Below are positions 25,437-33,993 of a DNA stretch of 58,269 nt, one piece after another. The translations under genes and the position numbers were made by a program. Numbering within the stretch: the stretch's first letter is position 1; each line of letters begins with the position of its first letter. Origin of the DNA: an uncultured Collinsella sp. GTDB lineage: Bacteria; Actinomycetota; Coriobacteriia; Coriobacteriales; Coriobacteriaceae. The DNA lies in the NCBI GenBank assembly GCA_900759565.1, contig CAAEVV010000031.1, positions 1 through 58,269 of the forward strand, written 5' to 3'. Below the pieces are notes generated by a model that did no database searches, had not been told where the DNA came from, and worked only from the letters and a program-made list of their open reading frames with translations.

Positions 25437-26816
25437 ATGGATACTCAGACCCCAACATATTCCGATGACGAGTTGGCCGCAGCGCTTGCCGAGCACCTGA
25501 CGTCGCTCGATCGCGACGACAGTTATCGCGTGGAGCGTGTACTTAAGCACTCGCATGTTGAAACAACCGAGCTCGTGTACTTTGAAGGAACCGGCGGTGG
25601 TTCGCTCGGCCCCTTTGTCCGTAAACGTATCGATGCTTCGGCTCAAATCGGCGGGGCATACGAGCGCCTGTTTGCCGCTCAGCGGGCAGGCAGGCGTTTT
25701 GAGCACCTGCCCAGAATCGTCGATTGTCGTCGTGTGGGCGACGAGCTCAACGTGGTTATGGAATACATCGAAGGGGAGACGCTCGGGGCGCTGGTGGACC
25801 GTCTGGGAGCCACCCCCGATTATGCGCGTGAATTGTATCCTGCCCTATGCGATGCCGTGGGTGAGCTCCACGCCGGTTTTGCAATGGCGGGGGAGACGTC
25901 GGCGCCGGTGATCCATCGCGACCTCAAGCCGTCGAATATCATCGTGACGGGTGCGAGCTGTACGCTCGATGAGGGCCTGACGTTTTCATCGCTGGTGATT
26001 ATCGACTTGGGGATCGCGCGCGTATGGCGCGATGGCGCCGATGCCGACACCGTCAAGTTTGGCACGCGACCCTATGCGCCGCCCGAACAGTATGGGTTTG
26101 GGCAGACGAGTGTGCGCAGCGACGTCTACGCACTTGGCGCTCTGTTGTTCTTCTGCTTGACGGGAGTCGACCCTAAACCAGGGCTCGACATGCGCGAGCA
26201 ATGCGAGGCGCGCGGCATTCCCACTCCACTTGCCGATGTCATCTGCATGTCGATGGCGCTCGACCCGGCCAAGCGTTTTGCGAGTGCGGAAGCGTTGGGA
26301 CGGGCGACGCGCGCGGCATACGATCTGAGTCGCCCCGTGCGGCCTTCTGCGCCTGCGCCTGTCCGTACTCCGGCCTCGGAGACGGTGTTGACGCCCCAAG
26401 GGCTCCAGAACCCCACGGGGCTTCCTAGGCCTGCCGCCTCCGCTGCATGCGGTCTGCTCTCTCGCATTCCGGAGTCTCTGGGGCGCATTTGGAATACGCT
26501 CGTCTGCTTCTCGCTGCTTGTGTTCTTTGCCGGAAGTCACTTTGCCGTCTTTCACCCCACCGGAGCAAACCAAAGCTACCCGACGTGGCTTCTCATAATC
26601 GAGTATTTTTTCTTTGTCGATGGCCTTATGGTGCTTATGCATTTTGCGCTGCTCGATAAGCGCCGTCTTCGTCGGCGATTCGCATTACTCGACAGCTATC
26701 GCGGCAAGAAACTCGCGAAACTCTGGCTCAAGGCATTGGGTGTGTTGCTCCTATGCATGATTGTCATAGTCGCGGTTGCCAATGCGACCGGCGTCGTCGA
26801 TACTTCCGCCACCTAA
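25437..26816 (+). CDS. Membrane-associated Ser/Thr protein kinase
   Basis: A Hanks-type kinase of about 459 residues. The catalytic loop is HRDLKPSN (Asp162), DLG at 190-192 replaces DFG, and GTRPYAPPEQY marks the activation/P+1 region. Residues 1-300 are the kinase; a Pro/Ala-rich linker follows. The C-terminus has three hydrophobic segments, so the kinase is membrane-tethered without an obvious extracellular sensor. The start is uncertain: in-frame ATGs at 25425, 25428 and 25437 and a GTG at 25407 are possible. The HTH gene upstream is a candidate partner. Confidence 0.82.
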   Translation: MDTQTPTYSDDELAAALAEHLTSLDRDDSYRVERVLKHSHVETTELVYFEGTGGGSLGPFVRKRIDASAQIGGAYERLFAAQRAGRRFEHLPRIVDCRRVGDELNVVMEYIEGETLGALVDRLGATPDYARELYPALCDAVGELHAGFAMAGETSAPVIHRDLKPSNIIVTGASCTLDEGLTFSSLVIIDLGIARVWRDGADADTVKFGTRPYAPPEQYGFGQTSVRSDVYALGALLFFCLTGVDPKPGLDMREQCEARGIPTPLADVICMSMALDPAKRFASAEALGRATRAAYDLSRPVRPSAPAPVRTPASETVLTPQGLQNPTGLPRPAASAACGLLSRIPESLGRIWNTLVCFSLLVFFAGSHFAVFHPTGANQSYPTWLLIIEYFFFVDGLMVLMHFALLDKRRLRRRFALLDSYRGKKLAKLWLKALGVLLLCMIVIVAVANATGVVDTSAT

Positions 26817-26821
26817 AAGAA

Positions 26822-26844
26822 AAGGGCCCCATTGGGGCCCTTTG
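26822..26844. terminator. Bidirectional terminator
   Basis: AAAGGGCCCC-ATT-GGGGCCCTTT lies between the convergent kinase and lysozyme-like genes. Confidence 0.85.
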
Positions 26845-26853
26845 CAGTTGCAC

Positions 26854-27987
26854 TTAGATGCGGTTCATCTGAGCGGCGACTTTGTTGTACCAGTCCTGCC
26901 ACGTGGGCGGGCAGTACTTTTTGGCCGCTGCCGGGGTAAGGGTGGAGCCGTAGTTGGCGCCCAGATAGGCAACGTGGGCGGAGATGCCCTCGCTCCAGCT
27001 GCCAAAGCTGCGCCAACCGCCGCCACGGGCACTCCAGCCCCAGGCGTTGTAAGAATTGGCGCAATAAGCACCCTTGGTGCTCTCGATGCAGGCGATGGCG
27101 GGGGACCAACGGGGATCGACACCGGTATTCCAAGCGGCGACGGCAAAGTTATAGCCCTGGCCTGCCATGGGGGAGCCGGCGAGATAATTGTCGATGCGGC
27201 TCGTCCACTCATTAATGAACGAATCGTAATCGGAACTACCGGTATTGGCGTTGTTTACCGTGGTGTCGATGGTGGTGTTGGTGTTGGTGGCCTGGCTGCT
27301 GGAATTGCTGCCGCTTACGCCCTCGCCCGAGAGCTTCTCGGCGGCAGCGGCCTTATCGGCCTCAAGCTTGGCAAGCTCGGCGGCATTTTCCTGCTCGGCT
27401 TTTGCCTGTGCCTCGCTGCGGAGCTGCTGGGCCTGCGCCAGCGCATCCTCGGCGTTTTTCTGCTCTGTTTCAAGCTGAGACTTGGCCTGCTGGAGCTCAG
27501 CCTTGTTCTGCTCGAGTTCGGTTTGCATGTTATTGAGCTCTTCGATCTCGTCGACGCTCGAGCTCGTGATCTGGTTGGTGTATTTGCAGGTCGTGATGAA
27601 CTCACCCAGGCTCTGCGCGTTGACCAGGAAGCTCACGATGGGGTTGGTGCCCTTCTGATACTTGTACAGATCGCGCATGGCGGAGCTTGCCTTGGCCTGC
27701 TGCTCGGGAAGCTTGGCCTCGATTTCCTCGATGCTTGCCTCATTGGAGTCAATCTGCTTTTGCAGGTCATCGAGTTTGGTGCGGGCGTCGTTGTAGGCGC
27801 TCGTGGCGGCTCCGATCTTCTGCTGGGCTGCGGAAAGCTGGTCCTGCGTTGCCTGCGAGGCGGCATACACCGCAACGGGGGAGAGCATCGGCGTGGCCGT
27901 CAGCGCAACAGCGAGCGCGGCGCTCGTGATGATACGAGCCGGCTTCGACGCAATGAGCGCTGCGGTGCGATGATTCGAATGCTGCAT
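26854..27987 (-). CDS. Secreted coiled-coil protein with lysozyme-like domain
   Basis: The 377-residue precursor has a signal peptide (about 1-43, cleaved near AVYA) and a long coiled coil (about 45-205) like those of PcsB/CwlO-type hydrolases. A Ser/Thr/Asn linker follows, and a C-terminal domain of about 120 residues contains AIACIESTKGAYCANSYNAWGW, which resembles a lysozyme/Bax-type glucosaminidase core with catalytic Glu. It probably cuts peptidoglycan glycan strands during division or remodelling. I chose ATG 27987, with AGAGGGA upstream, over a TTG five codons earlier. Confidence 0.82.
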   Translation of the reverse strand: MQHSNHRTAALIASKPARIITSAALAVALTATPMLSPVAVYAASQATQDQLSAAQQKIGAATSAYNDARTKLDDLQKQIDSNEASIEEIEAKLPEQQAKASSAMRDLYKYQKGTNPIVSFLVNAQSLGEFITTCKYTNQITSSSVDEIEELNNMQTELEQNKAELQQAKSQLETEQKNAEDALAQAQQLRSEAQAKAEQENAAELAKLEADKAAAAEKLSGEGVSGSNSSSQATNTNTTIDTTVNNANTGSSDYDSFINEWTSRIDNYLAGSPMAGQGYNFAVAAWNTGVDPRWSPAIACIESTKGAYCANSYNAWGWSARGGGWRSFGSWSEGISAHVAYLGANYGSTLTPAAAKKYCPPTWQDWYNKVAAQMNRI

Positions 27988-28221
27988 CCAGTCCCTCTGC
28001 AATCAATCGTAGGTTATGGTTCGAACGGTATTCTACTACTGCTTTCGACCTCAACTTGAACCTTAAAGGTTCCAAAGGGTCAAGTTGAACTTGAGGCTTT
28101 GGCTTTGACCTGCAGTTATGATGAATTGTTGAGAAACCATAGAGTTCAACTTTAACGTTACAGAGCTCTGTTTGAGAGGAGTTTTGGGCTGTAAAAGCCA
28201 TCTCAACGTGGGGTTTTATAA
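27988..28221. promoter_or_regulatory. Upstream region with repeated AAGTTGAAC motifs
   Basis: TCAACTTGAACC (28051-28062) faces GGGTCAAGTTGA (28077-28088), and further copies of GTTCAACTT or its complement lie at about 28081-28094 and 28148-28157. The clustering upstream of the secreted hydrolase suggests binding sites for a regulator. Confidence 0.45.
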
Positions 28222-28854
28222 CTACAGCGTGCCCTTCTGGCGAGCCTGCTCAATCTCTTCGAGGGCCTCGGCGGGGGTGAACGAACAGGTGCCGTCGCCG
28301 AGTTTGATTACCTGGATATCGTCGCCGGCGTAGACCTCTCCGCCCTTTAGTACCACGCCAAAAACGCCCTCGTGGGGAAAGATGCAGTCGCCGGCGAGAT
28401 AGTAGATGGCACAGCGTGTGTGGCAGACCTTGCCGATTTGGCTGATTTCGACAAGCACCTCGCTGCCAAGCTTGAGCTGTGTGCCCAAGGGGAGCGAGAG
28501 CAGGTTGATGCCCCGGGTTGTGAAGTTCTCTCCGAAGTCACCCTTGCGCACATCGAGTCCGCGGGCCTGCGCCGTCTGGATGGACTCTGCGGCCAAAAAG
28601 GAAACCTGGCGGTGCCAATGCCCGGCGTGTGCGTCGGAGGCAAGGCCAAATTGTTCTATAACGGTGTCGTGTCCATCGGCGACGGGCGACTTGCGCGTGC
28701 CCTTGTGTGCCGACGTGTTGATCGAGACGATGCGGGCGGGTCCGTTGTAGGCGTCGTTTGCCGTGCACAGGGGAGCGGTCGCTTTTGCACGTTCCGCCAG
28801 CTCGCGCCTCGCGGCATTGAGGATGGGATTATCGGTCGGATGGTCTTGGGGCAC
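28222..28854 (-). CDS. MOSC-domain protein
   Basis: The 210-residue protein has a MOSC domain from about residue 40 onward: a conserved GDFGENFTTRGINL core and GKVCHTRCAIYYLAGDCIFPHEGVFG, whose Cys is the predicted sulfur-carrying residue. Stand-alone MOSC proteins take part in sulfur transfer around molybdenum cofactor or handle sulfide or oxime-like substrates. No molybdenum genes are adjacent. The start is GTG with AAAGG 8 bases upstream. It is divergent from the ATP-grasp gene. Confidence 0.85.
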   Translation of the reverse strand: MPQDHPTDNPILNAARRELAERAKATAPLCTANDAYNGPARIVSINTSAHKGTRKSPVADGHDTVIEQFGLASDAHAGHWHRQVSFLAAESIQTAQARGLDVRKGDFGENFTTRGINLLSLPLGTQLKLGSEVLVEISQIGKVCHTRCAIYYLAGDCIFPHEGVFGVVLKGGEVYAGDDIQVIKLGDGTCSFTPAEALEEIEQARQKGTL

Positions 28855-28990
28855 GTGTGCGCCTTTCGCTCGAAGATGTCAATACGCTGAATCCTACAAC
28901 AACGGTAGGTTCATTGCCCATTGTCATACAACGGTGGGCGCCGTCTTCGTGCTGGACGATTACGTCGATTGCCATAGATACGGTGGAGCT

Positions 28991-29020
28991 TTGGGCGCCG
29001 GCGGCTTGGCACGCTAGAAT
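28991..29020 (+). promoter_or_regulatory. Candidate promoter of the ATP-grasp gene
   Basis: TTGGGC and TAGAAT are separated by 18 bases, 57 bases before the start codon. Confidence 0.45.
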
Positions 29021-29076
29021 AAATCAGTTGCGCAAAGACCGCCCGTTGTGTGGGCAGTTCATGATAGGAAGTTTCC

Positions 29077-30333
29077 ATGGCATTGCAATTTACAGAGCGC
29101 GAGTTCATTCCCGTGCTGCTTGGTGGCGACATCAACGCCTATTCGGTGGCGCGCGCCTTCTACGAGGAGTACCAGGTCAAGAGTCTGGTCTTTGGCAAGT
29201 ATCAGACGGGTCCCGCGTACCGCAGCCAGATTATCGACTACACGCCCAACGTGGATATCGACACCATGCCCGTGATGCTCAAAACCGTCAACGGCATTGC
29301 CCAAGCGCATGCCGACAAGACGATTGTCCTTGTGGGCTGTGGCGACAACTATGTCGCTCTCGTGGCTCAAGCCAAGGATGCTCATGAGCTGGCGGATAAC
29401 ATCGTCGCTCCCTACGCGCCCTACAGCATGCTCGAGCAGTGCCAGAAGAAGGAGATCTTCTACGAGCTGTGCGAGAAGCATGGCGTGCCCTATCCGCACA
29501 CGTTTACCTTTACCAAGGCGATGCTCAATGTCCAGGGTGAGGCGCCTGCCGAAGTGCTCGACCAGATCGATTTTCCTTACCCGATGATTCTGAAGCCTTC
29601 TGACGGCATCATGTGGTGGCAGCATGAGTTCGAGGGCCAGAAGAAGGCCTATGAGATTGCCGACCGCGCCGAGCTGGAACAGGTCATTCGCGATTCGTAT
29701 GCCAGCGGCTACACCGACGATCTGATCTTGCAGGATCGCGTGCCCGGCAACGACGAGTACATGCGCGTGCTCACTAGCTATTCCGACCGCAACGGCAAGG
29801 TGCGCATGATGTGCCTGGGCCATGTGCTGCTCGAGGAGCATCAGCCCCACGGTGTCGGCAACCATGCCTGTATCATTACCGAGCCCAACGACGAGCTCAT
29901 GGGCGGCGTGCGCAAGTTGCTCGAGGACCTTCACTTTGTGGGCTATTCCAACTTTGACGTTAAGTACGACGAGCGCGACGGCTCGTTTAAGTTCTTCGAT
30001 TTCAACACGCGCCAGGGCCGCAGCAACTACTACGTTACCAACAGCGGCTTTAACGTTGCCAAGTATGTGGTGGACGAGTATGTGTTCAACCGTCCGTTTG
30101 AGCCGGAGTTTGTGACGGCTCAGGACGAGGCCCTGTGGATGGTCGTCCCCATGGGCGTCGTCGACAAGTACGTCAAGGATCCCGAGCTGCGCGCTAAGGT
30201 GCATCGCCTGGACAAGGAAGGCAAGGGCGCCGACCCTTCGTTTATGAAGGGCGACTTTGTCTTTAACCGCTGGCTGCGCATGTGGCACACCAAGCTGCGC
30301 CACTTTAAGCTGTTCAAGACGTATTACAAGTAG
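29077..30333 (+). CDS. ATP-grasp ligase, probable D-aspartate ligase
   Basis: A 418-residue carboxylate-amine ligase: an N-terminal pre-ATP-grasp domain (LLGGDINAYSVARAFYE), then an ATP-grasp fold with YPMILKPSDG and the metal-binding FFDFNTRQGRSNYY. It resembles the D-aspartate ligase family that adds D-Asp to the side chain of residue 3 in peptidoglycan precursors (Aslfm in Enterococcus faecium). An aspartate/glutamate racemase gene directly follows. The pair fits a D-Asp cross-bridge, as in A4-type walls; I infer this from context. GATAGGAAG precedes the start. Confidence 0.75.
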   Translation: MALQFTEREFIPVLLGGDINAYSVARAFYEEYQVKSLVFGKYQTGPAYRSQIIDYTPNVDIDTMPVMLKTVNGIAQAHADKTIVLVGCGDNYVALVAQAKDAHELADNIVAPYAPYSMLEQCQKKEIFYELCEKHGVPYPHTFTFTKAMLNVQGEAPAEVLDQIDFPYPMILKPSDGIMWWQHEFEGQKKAYEIADRAELEQVIRDSYASGYTDDLILQDRVPGNDEYMRVLTSYSDRNGKVRMMCLGHVLLEEHQPHGVGNHACIITEPNDELMGGVRKLLEDLHFVGYSNFDVKYDERDGSFKFFDFNTRQGRSNYYVTNSGFNVAKYVVDEYVFNRPFEPEFVTAQDEALWMVVPMGVVDKYVKDPELRAKVHRLDKEGKGADPSFMKGDFVFNRWLRMWHTKLRHFKLFKTYYK

Positions 30334-30417
30334 ATGAGCGCGGCGCCCGTCCGGTTTGCATCGGGCGGGCGCGGGTATGATACGCGCAATTGCGCAAGCG
30401 TCACCAAGGAGGCGGCG

Positions 30418-31164
30418 ATGGAAAAGCTGGGAGTTATCGGCGGCATGGGCGCCGAGGCTACGTCGTATTACTACGACCAGGTGGTGCGTCATACGGCTGC
30501 TGCCTGCGATCAGGAACATATCGACATGGTGGTGCTCTCCAAGTCGACCATGCCCGACCGTACGCTGGCTATTAAGACCGGCGAGCATGCCAAACTGCTG
30601 GCGACCATGAAAGAGTGTGCCCAGGCACTCGAGTCGCTGGGCTGTGCGCACATTGCCATTCCCTGCAACACGTCACACTACTTCTACGACCAGATCCAGT
30701 CGTTTACCACAGTGCCGATTATCCACATGCCGCGTGAGTCGGTTCGTTATGCCCTTGCGGGTGCGGTGATGGGGGAGTGCGAGTTCGACCCCAACCTGAG
30801 TGTGCCGGCCGAGCCGGTGCATAAGATCGGCATCATGGGCACCGATGGCACCGTGGGCGCGGGCGTCTACGGCCGCGAATGTAAGGCTGCGGGTGTTGAG
30901 GTCGTCTATCCCAGCGAGAAACGTCAGAACGATGTGATGTCGCTTATCTACGATGATGTGAAGGCCGGACGTGAGCCCGATATGGATAAGTTCGACCGCG
31001 TGATGTGGGAGTTCGCCCGTAGCGGCTGCGACCGCGTCATTCTGGCCTGCACCGAGCTCTCGGTGCTGCAGAAGTACCGAGAGATGCCCGAGATCACCCT
31101 CGACGCCATGGATGTCCTGGTGCGCGAATCCATCATCCGTAGCGGTGCCCCCTACCGCCTCTAG
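30418..31164 (+). CDS. Aspartate/glutamate racemase family protein
   Basis: The 248-residue cofactor-independent racemase has both catalytic cysteines in their motifs: PCNTSH near residue 83 and ACTELS near residue 207. The opening GVIGGMG is typical of aspartate racemases. It would supply D-aspartate to the adjacent ligase. AAGGAGG lies 6 bases before the ATG; the gap to the ligase is 84 bases and contains TATGAT and a 12-base palindrome (GCGCAATTGCGC, 30384-30395), so it may also have its own promoter. Confidence 0.88.
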   Translation: MEKLGVIGGMGAEATSYYYDQVVRHTAAACDQEHIDMVVLSKSTMPDRTLAIKTGEHAKLLATMKECAQALESLGCAHIAIPCNTSHYFYDQIQSFTTVPIIHMPRESVRYALAGAVMGECEFDPNLSVPAEPVHKIGIMGTDGTVGAGVYGRECKAAGVEVVYPSEKRQNDVMSLIYDDVKAGREPDMDKFDRVMWEFARSGCDRVILACTELSVLQKYREMPEITLDAMDVLVRESIIRSGAPYRL

Positions 31165-31170
31165 CTTCCG

Positions 31171-31206
31171 ACCTGCCAAAAAGGGACAGGTTAATTTTGG
31201 TAGGTT
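31171..31206. repeat. Hairpin with AACCTGTCCC centre, other arms
   Basis: ACCTGCCAAAA and TTTTGGTAGGT are 11-base arms (one G-T pair) around AGGGACAGGTTAA, followed by TTTAT. The loop matches the complement of the 16123 and 17333 elements although the arms differ. It lies just after the racemase gene and may terminate it. Confidence 0.6.
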
Positions 31207-31223
31207 TTATCTGGTGAAACAGC

Positions 31224-31263
31224 AAAAGGCCTCGGCTCGTTTGGTGCGAGCCGAGGCCTTTTG
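31224..31263. terminator. Bidirectional terminator
   Basis: AAAAGGCCTCGGCTCG and its complement with a 7-base loop and T-tail, between the racemase and ecfT. Confidence 0.9.
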
Positions 31264-31290
31264 CGTTGGGCGGTTGCTGTCGGTGGTGAA

Positions 31291-32037
31291 CTAGAACAGG
31301 AAACCGATGGCGATGAGGACGATGCTGACGATGAGCAGGGCGATGTCCAGGCCCTTGATGGGGTAGCGCTTGTACGAGCTGGCGCGCGTACGCAGATAGA
31401 AGCCGCGCTGTTCTGCCGCCAAGGCCGTGGCATCGGTCTTGCCCACGCTCGAGATGAGCAGCGGCACGCACAGCGGCAACATGAGCTTAAGCTTCTTGAT
31501 GGGGTTCTTGGTGTCGTACTCGACGCCGCGTGCGGTCTGCGCCTCCATGATGGCGTTCATCTCCTGACCAAACACCGGCACAAAGCGCAGCGCCGTGGTA
31601 AAGGTGAAGGCATAGCGATACGGTACGTGCAGCACCTCGACGCAGGCGTTGGCAAGGTCGTTGAGCTTGGTCACCATGAGCATGAGGATGAGTGGTAACG
31701 CCACACCCAGCAGGCGCAGGCAAGCCTTCGATCCTGTGATGAGGCCCGTGTCGGTGATAAAACCCCACACCACGTTGCCATCGCGCATAAAGGCCAGCTG
31801 GAGCACCAGCATGATAAGCGCGAGCGGAATCAGCAACTTGAGCAGCGAGAACAGACGGTCGACGACGCCGGCATAGGCACCCAGCGCAAGGGTGAGTGCC
31901 AAAAAGCCCAGCAGCGCCACGTAGGTGTCGGACAAAAAGATGCCGACGATGATGGCGGCGGCGAGGCCCAGCTTGACGACGGGATTCAGGCGATGCAGCA
32001 GCGTATCGCCCGGCATGTAGTCGATGACGTTAACCAC
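31291..32037 (-). CDS. ecfT: ECF transporter T component
   Basis: The 248-residue transmembrane protein has about five to six helices and two cytoplasmic coupling motifs with Ala-Arg-Gly-type cores (EAQTARGVEYD and AAEQRGFYLRT). These bind the two ATPase units. The start is GTG, overlapping the ecfA stop by 8 bases, with AAGGAG upstream, so it is translationally coupled. It is last in a three-gene ECF transporter unit. Confidence 0.9.
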   Translation of the reverse strand: MVNVIDYMPGDTLLHRLNPVVKLGLAAAIIVGIFLSDTYVALLGFLALTLALGAYAGVVDRLFSLLKLLIPLALIMLVLQLAFMRDGNVVWGFITDTGLITGSKACLRLLGVALPLILMLMVTKLNDLANACVEVLHVPYRYAFTFTTALRFVPVFGQEMNAIMEAQTARGVEYDTKNPIKKLKLMLPLCVPLLISSVGKTDATALAAEQRGFYLRTRASSYKRYPIKGLDIALLIVSIVLIAIGFLF

Positions 32038-33781
32038 GGTGGATCATCTCCTTGGTAATTCGAACGACATCGGTGACCTCGCTCACCTGCGCAAAAGCGG
32101 GCGAGACGGAAGATGCCAGACGGCGCGAGAGTTCGATGACCTGGGGCGGCTCAACGTAGGCACGCTGCATGAGATCGATGTTCGAGAATAGCTCGTGCGT
32201 GCGGCCGCGGTCGAGGATGCGACCGTCGGCCATTACCACAATGCGCTCGGCAAAATCCGAGACGACTTCCATATCGTGGCAGACCATGATAACGGCGCAA
32301 CCGCGCTCGGCCATGGTGCGCACCGTTTCCATGACGGTCATGCACTCGCGGTAATCAAGGCCGCTCGTGGGCTCGTCGAGCACGACGATCTTGGGCTCAA
32401 CCACTACGACGGAGGCAAGCGCCACCATTTGTCGCTGACCGCGCGAGAGCGAGAAGGGCGCCTCGTCGGCCGGCAAGCCAAAGCGGTCGATGACGAGCTG
32501 GGCGCGACGCAGCGCCTCGGCACGGTCGATGCCGGCAAGCTCCAGGCCAAAGGCGACCTCGTCGAGCACGGTGTCCTTGCAGATCTGGCGGTCGGGGTTT
32601 TGGAAGAGGGTCGCGACCTCGCGAGCGATGCGGCTCGTGGGAACGGCTGCGGTATCCAGTCCCGTGACGCGCACGCTGCCCGAGGCGGGCTTGAGCAGGC
32701 CTGTGAGCAGTTTGGTGAGTGTGGTCTTGCCGGCGCCGTTTTGGCCGACGATGCCCACGAGCTCGCCAGGATAGAGCGTCAGGCTAAGGTCGTGTACGGC
32801 GGCTCCGCCATTGGGATAGGCAAACTCAACATGGTCGAAGGTGAGTACGGGTTCGGCGTCCTTGGCATGAGGGCGCAACGACGGTGCATGCGGGGAACCG
32901 GCGGGCGCCTGGGCTTCGATAGCCGCGCGTGCGGGGTCGACGATGCCCGAAATCAGGCGCTCGGCCTCATCGACATCCAAGCAAGGGGTACCGCTTACCA
33001 GGCCATCGGCCTCGAGGCTATTGAAGATGCGCGTGACGCGAGGGCAGTCGACGCCGATGGCACGGAGCTCGTCGGTATGCGCGAAGACCTCGTGTGGCTC
33101 GCCCTGCAGCGCGATTTCGCCATGGTTGAGCACGAGCACGCGGTTGCAGTACTCCGAGAGCAGGGTGACCTTTTGCTCAACGACGACGATGGTGATTCCA
33201 AGTGCGCGGTTTGCCTCACGCAGCGTCTCGAAGACCAGCGTGGAGCTGGCGGGGTCGAGTGCCGCGGTGGGCTCGTCGAGAACTAAGACGCGCGGACGCA
33301 TGGCGAGGATGGCGGCGATGGCTACCTTTTGCTTCTGTCCGCCCGAGAGCGTGGCGATCTCGCGGTCGCGCAGGTCGCTGATGCCGACGGTCTCGAGCGT
33401 TTCGCTCACGCGCTGCTCGATCTGGTCGTGGGGAACGCCAAAGTTCTCGAGGCCAAAGAGCATCTCGTCCTCGACGACCGAAGCGACCATCTGCGTGTCG
33501 ATATCCTGCAGCACACTGCCGACGATTTGCGACACGTCGGTGAGCGAGACTTCGCAGGTGTCGTGGCCGTCGACCATGACGGACCCAAAGAACGTGTCGA
33601 TGTAGTGGTGGGGCACGGCGCCCGACAGGCAGGCGGCAAGCGTGGACTTGCCGGCGCCCGAGGGCCCGATGATGCCGATGAAATCTCCCTTGTTTACGCT
33701 GAGCGAGATGTGGCTGAGCGCCTGCTCGGTCTGCGTGCCATAGGAGAACGAGACATCGTCGACGTTGATGATCGTTTCCAT
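32030..33781 (-). CDS. ecfA: ECF transporter double ATPase
   Basis: The 583-residue protein fuses two ABC ATPases. The first has GPSGAGKST, LSGGQKQK and VLVLDEPTAALDP; the second has GQNGAGKTT, LSRGQRQM and VVLDEPTSGLD. The second signature is LSRGQ rather than LSGGQ. Fusion replaces the separate EcfA and EcfA' of most ECF systems. It energises transport with EcfT and the S component upstream. AAAGG lies 7 bases before the ATG. Confidence 0.92.
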   Translation of the reverse strand: METIINVDDVSFSYGTQTEQALSHISLSVNKGDFIGIIGPSGAGKSTLAACLSGAVPHHYIDTFFGSVMVDGHDTCEVSLTDVSQIVGSVLQDIDTQMVASVVEDEMLFGLENFGVPHDQIEQRVSETLETVGISDLRDREIATLSGGQKQKVAIAAILAMRPRVLVLDEPTAALDPASSTLVFETLREANRALGITIVVVEQKVTLLSEYCNRVLVLNHGEIALQGEPHEVFAHTDELRAIGVDCPRVTRIFNSLEADGLVSGTPCLDVDEAERLISGIVDPARAAIEAQAPAGSPHAPSLRPHAKDAEPVLTFDHVEFAYPNGGAAVHDLSLTLYPGELVGIVGQNGAGKTTLTKLLTGLLKPASGSVRVTGLDTAAVPTSRIAREVATLFQNPDRQICKDTVLDEVAFGLELAGIDRAEALRRAQLVIDRFGLPADEAPFSLSRGQRQMVALASVVVVEPKIVVLDEPTSGLDYRECMTVMETVRTMAERGCAVIMVCHDMEVVSDFAERIVVMADGRILDRGRTHELFSNIDLMQRAYVEPPQVIELSRRLASSVSPAFAQVSEVTDVVRITKEMIHRG

Positions 33782-33799
33782 AGATACCTTTCATAGTCA

Positions 33800-33843
33800 T
33801 TGGGGACGTTCTTAAATGACTAGTCGTTTAAGAACGTCCCCAA
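33800..33843. repeat. 44-bp near-perfect palindrome
   Basis: TTGGGGACGTTCTTAAA faces TTTAAGAACGTCCCCAA, with TGACTAGTCG between, so 21 of 22 base pairs match across the centre. It lies 19 bases before ecfA, inside the transcript between the S component and ecfA. It could be a repeat element or an mRNA processing/termination signal that lowers ecfA expression. Confidence 0.7.
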
Positions 33844-33901
33844 GAGCTAGCCGTTTGGGACAGTCTTTGGTGGTGAAGCACGGAGACGGCTTTACGAGGG
33901 G

Positions 33902-33972
33902 CCTCAGGTTGGCGTGAAAGAGGAGCGAAGCGTACTTGGGTACGCGAGCGACGAATGAACGCCAAGATGGGG
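33902..33972 (+). repeat. 72-bp hairpin repeat, copy B
   Basis: This is the inverse-oriented partner of 8881-8952. It starts CCTCAGGTTGGC and ends GCCAAGATGGGG. Relative to copy A the stem pair C-G has become G-C, and one base is deleted near the 3' side. It lies between the S component and ecfA. Confidence 0.75.
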
Positions 33973-33993
33973 TGGCTCGTAAAGTCGAACGGG

